From assembly GCA_964016885.1 (NCBI GenBank), contig OZ024743.1:15653972-15717971 (forward strand): a stretch of 64,000 nucleotides of DNA, written 5' to 3'. The notes beneath the pieces were generated by a model. The model made no database searches. It was not told the origin of the DNA and saw only the letters and a program-made list of their open reading frames with translations. The stretch is from Eledone cirrhosa (lineage: Eukaryota; Mollusca; Cephalopoda; Octopoda; Eledonidae). Below are positions 1-13,495 of this stretch, in pieces (position 1 is the stretch's first letter; every line of letters begins with the position of its first letter). The translations under genes and the position numbers were made by a program.

Positions 1-705
1 GAGATCCCGCTACATCTCTTGTGTACCCATTGTTTGCATTTGGGGCAGAGAATGGAGTTCCTACCTACACCTTTCTTACATACTGAGCAAGGCCATTTAC
101 CTGAGGGGATCTGGGTTCTGTTTTCTCGTCTACTTACAAGGACCTTAGTCTTTGTCATGTTGACTTTGAGACCATTTCTTTCTAGTCCCTGCTTCCAAGT
201 TTGGAATTTCTTCTCTAGTTCTACCATAGATTCAGTTATAAGTGCGAGGTCGTCAGCATACAGAAGTTCCCATGGGCATCCGGTCTTAAACTCCTCCGTT
301 ATTGCCTGCAGGACTATGATGAACAGGAGGGGGCTAAGAACAGAGCCCTGGTGGACCCCAACCTGTACGCTAAATTCCTCACTATACTCATTGCTAATCC
401 TAACTTTGCTGACTGCTCCCCTATACATAGCTTGTACCGCTTTCACAAGCCATTCATCTACTCCTAGTTTTCTGAGAGCCCACCAGATTACAGCACATGG
501 AACTCTGTCAAAGGCTTTCTCAAGGTCGACAAATGCCAGGTAGAGTGGCTTACTTTTAGCTAGGTACTTTTCCTGTAACTGCCTGACAAGGAAGAGGGCA
601 TCAGTGGTGCCTCTTTCTGGTACAAACCCAAATTGCATCTCGTCTAGTTTCACCCGGTCCCTAATCAACTGTGCTATAACTCTTTCTGTTACTTTCATGA
701 TCTGT
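1..705 (-). pseudogene. 5'-truncated LINE-R fragment (reverse transcriptase to zinc finger)
   Basis: Read on the minus strand, this is the middle of the LINE-R protein: the RT region after FVDLEKAFD, the YADD catalytic box and the start of the PHD-like zinc finger, cut by the window edge. The DNA aligns by eye with 35,461-36,040 and more distantly with 23,990-24,680, so it belongs to the same older subfamily as the 34.5-37.2 kb copy. The match stops near 705, where the sequence changes to AT-rich DNA inside the conserved 'actttcatgacctgg' block. That is the 5' truncation expected of target-primed reverse transcription. The lineage is certain from homology inside the window; the exact end is approximate. 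Long plus-strand frames here are antisense shadows. Confidence 0.85.
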
Positions 706-821
706 ACACATAATTACAATATTTAATTAGAAACCTCACATTGGAAAGAAGCAAATGTGTAAACACACTCTACCATTTTATTCGTAGATAGAAACAAATA
801 TTTAAAAAATATATTTATGTG

Positions 822-823
822 TT

Positions 824-872
<49 letters not shown>
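822..872. repeat. Compound palindromic microsatellite (CT)n(AT)n(AG)n
   Basis: A CT run is followed by about seven AT units and then an AG run. The CT and AG arms are complementary, so one strand can fold into a long hairpin. The same architecture recurs near 21,245-21,357 and, less perfectly, near 37,390-37,451. Confidence 0.9.
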
Positions 873-2767
873 CTAACTTTCTCAGGGAAGTTCTTTACAC
901 AAAATGGTATACACATAAATAGTCTAACTATGGGTTTATAGTGACTTGGGAAGAAATCTCCAGTCAACCACATATCTCCATGTAAGCAACTCAAAGCTGC
1001 AACTCCCATCAGGAGTTTTCTATCGTTGAAGCAAGCGAGATGACTCCTGTTGCATTGACTGATCTAAGCTGATCTAAGAAGATGCAATAGGAGAGAACCT
1101 AGTCAGTAAGCCAACTTCATGAAATGAACAGACATGTTTTAGCCTTATTAGATCCCAGTGAAATATAATCTCTTTAAATGTTAGCCAGACTAAAGTTGCC
1201 CTGTTTACGATATAGGAAAAGGGAAATAAATAATCCACTGAGGTGTATGTCATCAAAGTGAAAGATGACAACGCTTGAAGGAAGCACCCTGAATGTTGTG
1301 CATAGATACAACTAGAATCTCACTATTTGAATATGACAAATGGGCACTTCAATTTGAGTTGCTTATTGCTAGTGCAGCGAGTGATATTTGCTTTTAGCCT
1401 GCTCAAACAAAAGTTTGGTAGGTTGATATTTAGACATGGAAATATCTGGAATGTATAAAAAATGAATAGAAAGTTAGCCCCAGGAAGGGTGTATAATTGT
1501 AGAATTCTAACTCAAAATGTCTTATTCAACCTATACTAGCATAGAAATAGAAACACCAAATCAATGATGATGAAGATAATGCATATATATTATCCATCCA
1601 TAAACTGATATTTTGTTTATTATATGTAATGCAGTAATACATACGCTTGTATACAATCATGTCTATAAATTATATCAATACAAGGAGTGGGAAAACCACT
1701 TACCAGTATAAAACTCGATGCATAATGAGTTGCATAATAGGGATGATCTGTTTGGTTGCAACTATAACTTTTACCTATATATATATATAAATATATATGT
1801 ATATATGTGTGTGTGCATGCATATATGTTCTATGTGTGTATACTCATTATTATACACTCAAACATCATCATAGCTAATCACCAATAAATCAAACAGAAAC
1901 TGAAAAGATCAATGCAAAGAAGCATCATTAATTGGCTATAATTAAATCTTTATTAAATCTTCATTATTAATATCCTTCTCTATCTAGCTTCACCAGAATT
2001 ATCATTATTGTTATAGCTGTCATTATTATTATTGTTATTATCATTGTTGTTGTTGTAATCAGTATTCAGTAGTCATTACATTATCATGTGGAGCTCTGTA
2101 TGTACCATGGGTATGTATGGTTCTATAGTATGATATTTCTTTTGTATTGAAAGTTCTCTATGTAATGTGTTCAGTACCTAGTGGTGTTATTTTATGTATA
2201 TGTACATATATTTATGTTCTGGGGTTTAGTTATGTATTTGTCTGTGTTTATTTTTTTAATTCTCAAGACACCTATTATTGATAATATATCATTATTATTT
2301 GTTTGACAGCTTCATGACAGTTTCTATACATTGTCTTGTGCATCTAAATGTTTCTGAGGTGTTTGCAGCAATGTTATTTCTAATTTCTGTAGACGGATTC
2401 CTACTAATATTGTCTTGTTTCATTTTGGGTTTTAGCTTGTTTATTTAGTTATTTTTCAATTTGTTTCTATTGTGTCTGTTGTGTTATGTTATTGGTATTA
2501 GTCTTGTAGATTATGTAGATTGTTTATAAATTCTATTAGGTTTTGATTAAATAGGGTGAATATTGCCTGTAAAGAATGCACTATTTAAGCTGTGTTAATG
2601 AACCAATAATATCGAGCAATTTTTTGAATAGTGTGTATGTTGTGAGCCCTGATATGGATTCTATGTTTTGTTCCATATTTGTTTTATTATACATAGTACT
2701 CCAATTATTATTGACACTGTTATTAACTTCATGTACCACATCTTGTTTAATTGTATAATTCAATTTG

Positions 2768-2843
2768 AGGATCCTTGTATTTTAGCAGTTTTGGGGCAAT
2801 ATTTTAGGATCTTTGTATTTTAACAGTTTTGGGGCAATATTTT
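2768..2843. repeat. 38-bp tandem dimer
   Basis: Two adjacent 38-bp units, 2,768-2,805 and 2,806-2,843, share 'ttttggggcaatatttt' and differ at only a few bases. It is a local duplication of unknown significance. Confidence 0.9.
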
Positions 2844-5800
2844 AGTCAGAATGTATCATGAAGCCTATCAGTGTGCATGTATTTGTGTTTTTTTTTTACT
2901 TTTATTTTTTAACTTTGGTTTGGCATAATATTCCTAATGATTCAGCCCCATTATAGTCATGTTCCACATTTGTATACCAATTCTCATTCATTTTTATGTC
3001 AACATTTTAGTATATTACATAGAGGATGTAGCTACCAAGTCATTCATGTCAGTGTGAATCAGCAAAAACGGTGCTGGCAGAGATTATGTGATCAACGGTC
3101 TAATTGTGCTGGTTGCACCTTCTGCATTTTGTATGAGTATACATTTTCATTATGTAGGTCTTACAGATCTTTGAGGACAAGCATTGGTTTTCATCAGTGG
3201 GAATAAGTCTCTGCCATTTCTTCATTTAGTTTGGAGCTTTTGAAGTATTGTTGATTTTCAATATAAATTAGATATGCTGCTGATCTTCATTTTTCATATC
3301 TTCTACTACTACTGGCAAAATAGAAGGGTAGTCACACTTATCAATCCTTCTTCTGCCCAGGATCAGGATTTACTGACTTTATCATTAGGAACATTTTCTT
3401 TGTTGAAAAAAAACAAAACATTTTATTCGGATCAACTTGCTTTGCTATATTCACAACAGAAGAGACAGGATCCTTACAAGATGTCTGATAAGGTATGTGA
3501 TTGGTGTGAAATATTGATAACAGTGTAAATTCCATCTGAATTAAAACTCTACGTTCAAAGAGAAAACAAATATCTGAATTGAGTGCCTTAACACCATGGC
3601 TCCAGAATGTATAAAATCCAAGCCACTAATGAATATTGCTAATGATTTCTGTGATCATCCACAATACCCTAAGGCAATAATAATAATATTAACAACAACA
3701 ATGACGACGATGATGACGACGTGATGGTGATATTAATTTTTTTCCAATACACCAATACAAAATTACACCAACATCTATAACAATGGTTGCTTCTATTAGA
3801 GACAATTGATTGTTTAAAACAACATACAAAGTTTATATTAAAAGCATGGATATTGATTTATTAATTACTTTCAGATTACTGTTATTTAGCTCCAGGTTAG
3901 TTCTGACTCAATAAGCCTATGAGTAAATGTATTCCAGCCATGACTCCCCCAAATATTCTGACTTAATTTATCTTGGCCTACATTATCTAATGAGTTATTC
4001 CTTTTTCGAAAAATGTATGATGTGATTTCAGGAATATTTGGATGCTATTCTAGCAAGTTAATTAACCACAGCCTTTGTTCTTTGCCTTGAGTAACTTCGA
4101 GGCTGTGTAAACTGGATTCCTTTTAATTATTATGAAAAACCATATGCATTGATTCATAGGCTAAGGGCACTTAGCTCTTAACAGTTCAGTCCACCTTGTT
4201 CTAAATAAGCTATGTGTTACTTTTAGCTGCTATACACAACAGAAGCATAACTATAGAAAGGAAAGGAGTTGATGTGGACTTGCTGTGTTGAGGTCCATTT
4301 CTCTTGTAGGAAGAACTGCCTGTATTATGCTTGTCCTGTCAAGAGGGTGCTTTAACTCACTTCCATAAATACTTTAAACTTCAGAAAAGAAACAACAATA
4401 GGTTATATTAAAAACATAATAAGATGTATTGTCTGAATTTGTAGAGCAGCAGGCAAAATATATTTTAGTAATGTGTTATGTATCTTTACTATCTGATTTT
4501 GAAATGCTCTGAGGTCAATATGTTTCTCTCTTTCTGGAGAAAATATAAAAGTACAAATGAGAACTAATAGCCTATGACCATCTTCTGTTCTTGTTTAGTT
4601 CCTTATGACTATGAAAAACATTAATGGCTTAAAACAATTGTGCATTGTTGCATAAAAACAATGCAGTAATTGTTAGGATACTCATGCTTCTGAATTCCAG
4701 TATCATGCAGTTTAACTTTGCCTTTCCTTGAGCATTACAGAATCATGTAGAAGCAATATGCCAATATGGAAGCGATTTGCCTACATCGTTGATGAACCAC
4801 ATAGAATGATGCAACTAAGTCTACCGAATGTAGTATCAAAATTGAATGGGAGGCATAATTTTCCATATTATTAGTTATTGTAATGGTAATTAACTTCTGT
4901 GTCAGTACAGATATGTATGTATTGTAATATTATACTATGGTTAAATCAATATACTATGTAAATAAATCAAAGAAAACGACCATATTATACCTAAAACCCT
5001 CTTTTTTCTCAATTGAGATTCCTCTTCAAATTTCTGAAATATCTTAATTGAAAAGAATCACATATAATTATTATTATTGCTATATCAATGGTGATTTGGT
5101 AGAATCATTATAGCCAATTGTTCGTTTATAGCTTGGTCAGAGGTTTCCATTGATCCATTTTATGTTCCATTCTATGGTTTTTAGTCTTCCTGTTGTGCTA
5201 TCCTCTATGATAATGCTGGTTGATTTGTTGTGGCGTGTGCTTTTATACTGCATGAGGTTCATAGTAATATTTATATTATGGTTAGGTATTCTGCTAGATG
5301 TTTCCATAGCAACTTGTGTGATCTATTATTTTTTTAATAATGTTTTATCTTTTTGTTTTTTTAATAATATTTTATCTTTTTTTTTTGTATGTTGTTGGTT
5401 CCTTGGTAGTTTCACTATATTTCCCTGGTTTGATTTATTATATATGCTATTGTTTCTGTTGCATAATTTTCTTTCTTTTGTTGGGGACATTATGTGTTTT
5501 CTAGGTAGTGTATTGTGTTGTGATGTTTTCATTAATTTGTGGCTTCTGAATTTATTTTTTCATGTCCGTTTGTTTTATTTCCAACGTGCATTGTGTCTAT
5601 GTTTTTTCTATTTCTATTTCAGATATATTTTTGTTGTTTACTATGAATCTTTATACATTTACTAGTTTGTTTTCCATTATTTATTTTTTATTATTTCTCT
5701 TTTTCATATTTTTATGGTGCCTTTGTGTCTTGGATATAGAATGGATGTATGATATAAGTGAAACACATGAATGTACAGGTCATTGGGCCAATTTTATCTT

Positions 5801-5999
5801 TTAAGTTTGGTTTAATATGGATTGACTATAATTATCATTGTCATCATCATAGCCACCATCATTATCCCCCTCTTCCTCCTCCTCCTCATCATCACTGCCA
5901 TCATCATCATCATTATCATCATTATTATTTTTTTTATGGCTCATTTTTGTAAATTTCAGGCACTTAGATGTTAAACGATCTGGATATTTTAGTTAAGAA

Positions 6000-6960
6000 G
6001 TAGTCAACAGAAAGTTAACAAAAGTCTCTCACTGCATCTTCTCCTGTGTCTTACATAGACAAGACTTTCTTTAAAATTCTTGCTGTACAAAGGAATGCTT
6101 TCTTTTTATGATTCTATTTATTCAGTCCTCAAATCTGTCCAATATGCTTCTGAATGCTCGGATCATCATTGGAATCACTAAAATGTCATATCTTGGATAT
6201 CATCCAATGCATAATCTGGCAACATTATCCTATTGTCTTTTGTAATTTTGCTGGGACAACTTAACACATTCGCTTGCAATATGGCTGACTATTTCTCTTT
6301 TTGTTCCACACATTCTACATAATGGTGATGTTATTGTTATGTTAACATGATGTTTAATGTATTTAGTTTGAAGAGAATGCTCCTGTATGCTACACAGTGG
6401 AGCTTCAGTGCATCCTTTCAGATTGTCATTTTTAAGCCACAACCAACTCTTTTCTCAATCAATCCCCACTTTATCTCTGATGTACTTTCCATGCATGGGT
6501 TATCCTTCAATTCCTTTTCTGACAAGATATTTCATTCCCTTATTGCATGCATTCATACTCTATCAACAGATTTCAGTGTTTTGATGTCTCTTTCCTTTGA
6601 TATGTTACCACTTACATTTTTAATGTATCAAGCTAGGTTATTTTCTTTGCTTTTGACACAACTTATTAATCCTCTACCTCCTTTCTTTCCTCCTAATTAA
6701 AGTCTTGCAACATCACTCTTTGGGTGAAGTTCTGTATACACTGTCATCAAGTTCCTAATATTCCTATCAATACTTTCTAATTCATCTTTCCTCCATTTAT
6801 TAATATCTGTTGCATAGTGCATGAGAGACACAGCCCATGTATTTGTTGCCTTGGTCTTATTCCTTCCATTTAATTTAAATAACATTACAAGCCTCACTTG
6901 CCTGAGGTATTCATTTTCCACATCTTCCTTTTAGTATTTTTGATAATTAATCCAACCAAA
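6000..6960 (-). pseudogene. Decayed LINE-X fragment, C-terminal region
   Basis: Minus-strand frames at 6,921-6,697 and 6,442-6,230, plus interrupted frames between and after them, read in order as one retrotransposon C-terminus. The blocks are YLRQVRLVMLFKLNGRNK, NTWAVSLMHY, a stretch resembling GGRGLISC, a CRMCGTKREIVSHIASEC zinc knuckle (C-x2-C, H, C), QNYKRQ, and finally CTARILKKVL. I recognise this block order from predicted proteins of invertebrate non-LTR retrotransposons. At least one internal segment of the usual C-terminus is missing and there are several stops, so it is a dead copy. The clade is not assigned; it is clearly different from LINE-R and the T elements. A second copy lies at about 60.4-61.5 kb. 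Confidence 0.7.
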
Positions 6961-9900
6961 TCAGACATCTGCACTGTTTTACAACTCTATTGAGATGTAA
7001 AATGGATTCTCTGGTTTTAATTGTTTAACCCAGGTGGAGTCATCTATAAACAGTGGTGTTTCCTAATCAGTGATGGGCCAGAAATAGTGAAGAGTAAATG
7101 TATGTGATGTCAAATTGTGAGAATCTAGCTTTATTTTTATTAGGGATATTGTTAAACCATGATATGACTAAATACATATTAATCCATTATAATAGGTTGG
7201 CCTTATTATTAGTACATTTGTTTATATCTCTTATATCTTCTTACCACCTACTTCTTTTTCAGTTCTAGTGAGATGTTTCAATCTACAACTAGGCCTATTA
7301 TTAAAGTCATTTTCATGATCCTTCAAACTGATATAAGCACTATGTTTGGCTAAGCTTTCCATTCTTTTCTCTATGTTTCAGTATTTTTTTAATAAATATT
7401 GTAGGTGGTGGCTTTAGTTTTCTGGTATTTATTAGTGATATTATTAAGTAATAGTTGATAATAATTATGTATATCTACTTTATATAAGTTTCTAATTTCA
7501 TCAGAGAAGACAAAAATATTTTTTCGAACGTTTTAGTTTGTTGATATAAAGTTTAGCTTGGAAATGGTTATGGTACTCATGTAATTCCCCTTTATTCCTC
7601 ATATGTAATAAGTCTGCCTCAAACAATACTAGTTTTCTAAATCTAGGCGGCAATAGACTTGATTTAATATTAAAGTGGTCTGTGGTAGTGGTAGCTCTCT
7701 CCCCATCAGAAAGTAGTACCTTTCATCTCAGTCTGCACACAACATTTTCCACTTCTCCATCAGCATTTTGTTGTAAGTGGTGTTAGTTGGTGTTGATATA
7801 TTTTTTGTGGACAATCATACAATTTTTCACTCCCCTTTTTCTCATAAAAATGCGGGTTTTCTTTGTATTTGTGGTAGAGATCATATCGTCATATATTCAA
7901 AACTTTATAGTAAATTGTACAACCCATCATATTTCTTTTGCTTCTCATTATACGCTACAATGTTAGATTCTAATATCTGGCAGTCGTAATATTTCAATTC
8001 ATATATATGGTATTCCTTTCGAGTGTCATAATATATTATATAACCAACAGAATACAGCAAATTGATTTAATATTTTGTCCAAAGACTCCTTTCAGACATA
8101 AAATTGTAATAGAACAGTGGAACAGTGAATTTCTGCTTTACTTCAATTTTCTCAGGGTATATTTTTAAGGTAATATAGAGGTAGATTGCAAACATATCTA
8201 TTTGTGGAGATCCATTTTGTCTGATAGTGCAATAAACTGTTAATGTCTTTCTTAATATATAAGGGTGGCAAATGTTGTAATTCAACTACAGTCCAGTAGC
8301 TATTGCCTTTTCATATATAGAACTTTCAAAATTAGTAACATTCTGTAGCAATCACAAATATTGAAAAAAGATTATACAAAATTACTTGAAGCTGAAAATG
8401 ATCTCTCTTATCAAATTATAACATTTCATGATATCCCCTCTTATTCACTATATATAAAGTGAACTATAGAAAAATAGACCCCACATTTGAAACAGCACTT
8501 TGTTGACAATCTGTTTATACTATGTGGTTAATAACATTTGCTATAAAAGAGATACTGTAACCAAAAATAATTTATGAAAGTAATATTTTGCTCTTCTTGA
8601 ACATAAATGATTACCTTACCAAGATGGTACATAGAATTAGTTGGTCAAATAGGAAGCCTCGGGTTGTTTTCTCAAACTGGAAGAATTAATGGACAAATTT
8701 GCACCACTTCATACTATTATGAAAAAAGGAAGATCACCTAGAGACATTTTGCCTGAAAAGATCTAATGTGAATAAACTGCAAAATATATTTCTAAAACTT
8801 TAGAATTGCATAACATTTTTTATATATAAACATAATGAAAATTAACAATTTCAAGAATAAATTATTTTAAGATATAATACATTTCTTTTACTTATTTTAC
8901 TGATTTTACTAATATTCTACTATATACAGAACTAATATTATACAAATTGAAACCTGCTCACGGACATTATGATGACGCTGCATTTAACTCTAAAATGTAT
9001 AGTTTGTTATTGAATTTCACATCATTGGGAAATATTTTCTGTCTTTATTAGTTATGAAAATTCTTCTCAGAAAAGGCTAGTCTCATGCCATCTATTCTCA
9101 AGCCAGTCTGATTCACATATCTTTTCTTAGCTCCATGGAATTCTAGCCAATATTGAATAAATCATGTCAAAAAGAAAGTTTGGCAAAAATCATTATGGTA
9201 TTTTGTGAAATTCAGTTACATTTTTCACATCTGTCCATTTGTCCTAATTTGAAATCAACAAATTAAGGGACAGATGAGCTACTATTGTTAATATAATGAA
9301 CTATAGCTTTTAAAGGTTATGCCCCTGTATGGTCACCATTCAATAATCAAAATCAATAAACGAATAGAAAATATTTAGTCAGTATTTAAATATATTTTGC
9401 ACTACTAAATATTACAGCCCCAAATATCCTAAAGAAATTGTGTTATTGTATACTGATGTGTGTAACATTATCTAGTACATTATTTAATGTGGTCACATAT
9501 TTAATATTCAAGGAAATCACTAAAGATGCAAGACTCTGAATAATGAAATAAAAAAGTTATTATTTGTTGATAAAAAACATGGATTTGCTCAAGTTATGAT
9601 ACACTAAGGAAAGTAATGAATCAATAATGTAAACAAAGCAGAAAAAGTAGTTGTAATGTTGTTGTTTCTTGTGGTATTTATATTTATTAGAAGGGGATAA
9701 TGATAGATGTGAAAATACTACAATCTCTTTATGAAGCTTTTACTTATGTTGAAATGCAAGCCAATACTTACAGGCAATTATCTGATTCTAATACACCACT
9801 ACAATTCAAATTTAAATTAATACTTATTCATTAATTTAGCTAGTTAAGTTTAATTTCTCCCACAATCAGTATTTTTATCTATTTTACCTTAGCACTTCAC

Positions 9901-12519
9901 ACTAAGCAAAACAACTCATGCTACAATACTGTTAATTGTTTAAGTGTTTCTTGCTGTTTTGCTGATTAGAAACTACTTCATATCTTATGTTCAGTTCAGT
10001 TTAAAGCCAAATGTTTTAAATATTTTAAACTACATGGTGAATAATAACAGTTGCAATTGTACAATATCCCCTTTTAAAATTTAACAGACAAAACTAATGA
10101 AATTTAAATGAGATTGTATATCTTTCATTTTTGTCTTGAATGATGTCTGTGTCTGAGAGAAATTATTAAAAAAATAGAAATAGCACAGGTGAAATTCTGG
10201 TAATTATACATTTCTTCATGTAAAAGTAACTGCATAAGCAATTTTCTCCTAACATAGCCTCAAGTCGACTACAGTTTTGTGAGGGCACTCACCTAGATAG
10301 GAAATATGCAAGCGCAGGTCATATGAGCTGTATCTGTTCTCAAGTGTTAAATTAATCCTTTGCCTGGCAATTTTGTGCTTTTAGTTCAGCCCACTATGTT
10401 ACAACTATTTCCTTTTCCTAAACAAATTACAGAGGTTCTATAAAAAGTCATAGACACTACCTTTCTACCTTTTAATAAACCATCAGAATTTTAAATCAAG
10501 ATTAACACCAGAATCTGAAATCTTATAACTAAGAAAATATTACTAAATTAAACACTAACCAGTGGAAATTTGGATGGGAGCACAAGACGACAGTATGATG
10601 ATCATTCAGAGTGAACAAGAGAAAGTTCCTTCCTTGAGAATCCTTATTTTGTGATTCAGAAACTATATTTTACAATAACAATCTTGGGCCAGTTGTTGAG
10701 ATTTCATGTACATACAATTCTCTTGAAATGTTTACTTTTATAATAAAGGATTATTTTGAGGGGTTACTGCATTTCAAATTTTGCCTAATGCTTTTCTTAT
10801 AAATTCTATTGAACTAGAAAGTATTTCTAGAAAATTGAGAATGTTGCTACCTTTCTTCTGCAAATGTAAAAAAATAAAAAATAATAACTAAGATTTTTCG
10901 AGATCCAAAGCAAACATTATAGTGTACCTCTTTTTACACTGGTTCGTATAACTGTAAAGAGTAAGTACTAGATGTATCTATATAACTTCTACAAGAATAG
11001 CATCCTCTGAAAGAGATTCATGATACCTCTCACCTATTATAAAAGAAAAAAGATATATGTACTGCTCTAAAATGTGTGAGCCTCACTGCTTTATAATTTT
11101 ATACAATACAAATTTTATATACTGTGTATTTTAACCAAATTATTTGAATCAAATTATTTCATGTTCTAATATAAAAAATAAATTTAAAAACGTTTCCAGT
11201 TCACTCACTAACTATACTCAATATTTCAATCATTATTGATTTTTTGCAGGAACACTAAGCTTTGGATATATAAAACACAAGTATTTGGAAGGAAGAAAAC
11301 ATTCATGTCTTTTGCAAGAGAACTAGCAGAGTAAGTGAAGTGAAATAACTACAATTGTGTATGAACATTGATTTGCAGACGAAAGTGACTGGAGCTTACA
11401 TTTATTTTACAAAACTCAAATGTTACCACTACTAATATTAATTGATAGAGGTGACAAGCAATGAAGGACCTTTCATGACCACATCATCAGTTGACATTAC
11501 GTTAATGAACATTTAATTCATGTTACCAAATTGGAAGACATAAGATAAACAAAAAACTCCTCAATCGGTAAACTTATATAGTAAAGTCCTCTGGTATGAA
11601 AATAAATCAATTTAACAACTTCTGACAGATTGATTAATATCTTAATTAGATATTAATAAACTTGTTTCAAGTATTGATTAGAATTATCTTAATATGTTAT
11701 ATTCTCCAACACATTTCACCTTTCTCAAGTTTGCCTTTCATACTGATCTCTTAAACATAACTATTCAGCCAGATAAATTTTTCTATTTCATATTTGCAAT
11801 GGCTTGGCAGCTTTTTATAATATTATAAAATTGTATTCTTCAGGGTTATATTCACTCAATACTCAAGTTACCATATAATTGCATTAATGCCACATATAAA
11901 AGTTCCCATAGTTACCCACTTTAAAGTACTATTCCACAGAGATAAATCACCAGCATCAAATTAACTTTTCCTCGCATCCCTAGGGGAATCATTTTAGCTT
12001 TACAATAGTGCAAGCCTTCTGAATTGCCATTTCAAAAATAATGCTTTGCATAGAAACAGTCGAAATTTGTCCTTCATCTTTAATCAAAAGAATTCACAAT
12101 AAAGATGATAAGATTCCCCATTTTGTTGCAACTATGGAGGATCTTCCGGAAGTAATTTTTGTTTTTATTGATTACTGCTTCTCTCTTAACAATATGGATA
12201 AATCAATATTTCTAATAGCACTAATCTTAATACACAAATTCCACTTTCTGAAATTTCAATAATCAATATACGAACAAAATAAATAAATAAATAAATAATA
12301 AATTTCAATGTACACTCTCTCTTCAAATTAATTTCTCACTCACTTTCAGTGGAGGCACAATATTTATTTCTACAGTGAAATGAAATGGTCAGTTGGCAAA
12401 AGTTTTTCCTCACAAAGGAACATATACTATGACTGACTGACCTACCTAAAATATTTACACACACATACACAAACGCACACACACATGCAATACATGTATA
12501 TACACACACACTCACACAC

Positions 12520-12557
<38 letters not shown>

Positions 12558-12620
12558 ATATAGAGAGAGATTAATAGATATATAGACATGTATATACTTA
12601 TGTGTTTTGTGTATATATAT
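6961..12620. other. AT-rich non-coding stretch, nothing recognised
   Basis: About 5.6 kb of AT-rich sequence with short frames only, no repeats matching others in the window, and no RNA gene I could identify. A CA/TG/TA-rich microsatellite zone occupies about 12,458-12,580. It could be intronic or intergenic; the sequence alone does not say which. Confidence 0.5.
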
Positions 12621-12623
12621 ATA

Positions 12624-12889
12624 TCATCATCATCATCATCAATTAACGTCTATTTTCCACGCTAGCATGAGTTAGACGGTTTTGATCCATTGAGAGGCAA
12701 GTTGGGTCGCGTAACCATGTCTCGCTCATATAGGTATGTTTCTGGCTGGTTTTCTATGGCTGGATGCCTTCCTAATGCCAATCACATTGACTGTGTGTGC
12801 TAGGTGCTTTTTGACATGTCTTTTGTCGTGATACCTACATGATCCCTATACAGTCTGGACAGGATGTTTTGTGGTACCAGTATAATACA
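12624..12889 (-). mobile_element. CAT-tailed LINE-R 3' end, or SINE sharing it
   Basis: Starts with a CAT repeat, then 'ttttccacgctagcatgag' and 'ctggatgccttcctaatgcc'. The same blocks occur at 22,902-23,210 and 34,453-34,720, where they run directly into the LINE-R coding sequence. Here they stop at about 12,889, where a Helitron begins. Either this is a very short 5'-truncated LINE-R insertion or an independent SINE carrying the LINE tail. Octopus genomes are known to be rich in this repeat; which description is right cannot be decided from one copy. Confidence 0.8.
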
Positions 12890-13263
12890 TCTTCTATATA
12901 TATAAAAGGGAGGATGTATGTGTGTCTATGTACAATTTTGGATACCTAAGGCTTTTACAATTACCAACCGAATTTGACCAACTTGTCTGTGCACGTTGCA
13001 CAGATCGCTAAGATGGTCACATTACAAATCGCCACAGGTTGAGCAATAAAGAATCGATATCAAAATTATCAGTAGCAAAATTGATGTAAGGGAGATAACC
13101 AACTTTATTGACATTCCTTATAAAAAAAGGGAGATAACCAACTTTATTGACAGAAATATAAACATCAGATTCATTTGAAGATAAATCACTAATATTATCG
13201 TTTGTTTCTTGTTTATTCTTTGTTGCATTTCAAACCCCGGGCAACACCGGATAAATCTGCTAG
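12890..13263 (+). mobile_element. Small non-autonomous Helitron
   Basis: The 374-bp element begins with TC (TCTTCTATATATATAAAAGG) and ends with CTAG. A GC hairpin (CCGG-gcaaca-CCGG, 13,237-13,250) lies about 10 nt before the end. The flanking bases are A on the left (12,889) and T on the right (13,264). TC start, hairpin, CTRR end and A^T insertion without target duplication are the hallmarks of Helitrons. No Rep/helicase is encoded, so it is non-autonomous. Inside, a roughly 24-bp block containing 'gggagataaccaacttta' occurs twice, near 13,090 and 13,129. It abuts the end of the CAT-tailed repeat. The hairpin stem is short, probably from decay. Confidence 0.72.
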
Positions 13264-13404
13264 TATATATATATATATACATGCACCTATCATGATAATG
13301 ATATACACATATACACATATATTTGTGTGCATATACATATACCATATATATATAATATACATACACATATCATACATATACATGCACACTTCATAAATAT
13401 CACC

Positions 13405-13495
13405 AAACTTGTCGATTAGTGTCCATCATTCATGGGTAGGACAGATTGACCTTTGTCTGGGGAACATTTTGGCTTGGTTTCTACAGCTGGGTGTA
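13405..13495 (-). mobile_element. Degenerate CAT-tail repeat fragment (possible)
   Basis: 'gtccatcattcatgggtagg' and 'ggtttctacagctgg' resemble diverged internal blocks of the CAT-tailed repeat at 12.6, 22.9 and 34.5 kb. It is bordered by microsatellite DNA. The similarity is short, so this is a weak call. Confidence 0.35.

Larger units (their letters stand above)
706..5990. other. AT-rich non-coding stretch, no gene recognised
   Basis: About 5.3 kb without a recognisable coding exon or RNA gene. It holds simple repeats: a (CT)n(AT)n(AG)n block at 822-872, a TA/TG tract near 1,780-1,815, an ATT/GTT-rich stretch at 2,000-2,056, a 38-bp tandem dimer at 2,768-2,843, and a CAT/CCT-rich tract at 5,838-5,935. 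A T-rich hydrophobic plus-strand frame at 5,150-5,665 looks like composition rather than a gene. Confidence 0.6.

Noticed and set aside
5150..5665. A 171-codon hydrophobic plus-strand frame
   Set aside because: T-rich sequence yields Phe, Leu and Ile by composition; there are internal near-duplicates of poly-T stretches, no recognisable domain and no second exon signal.
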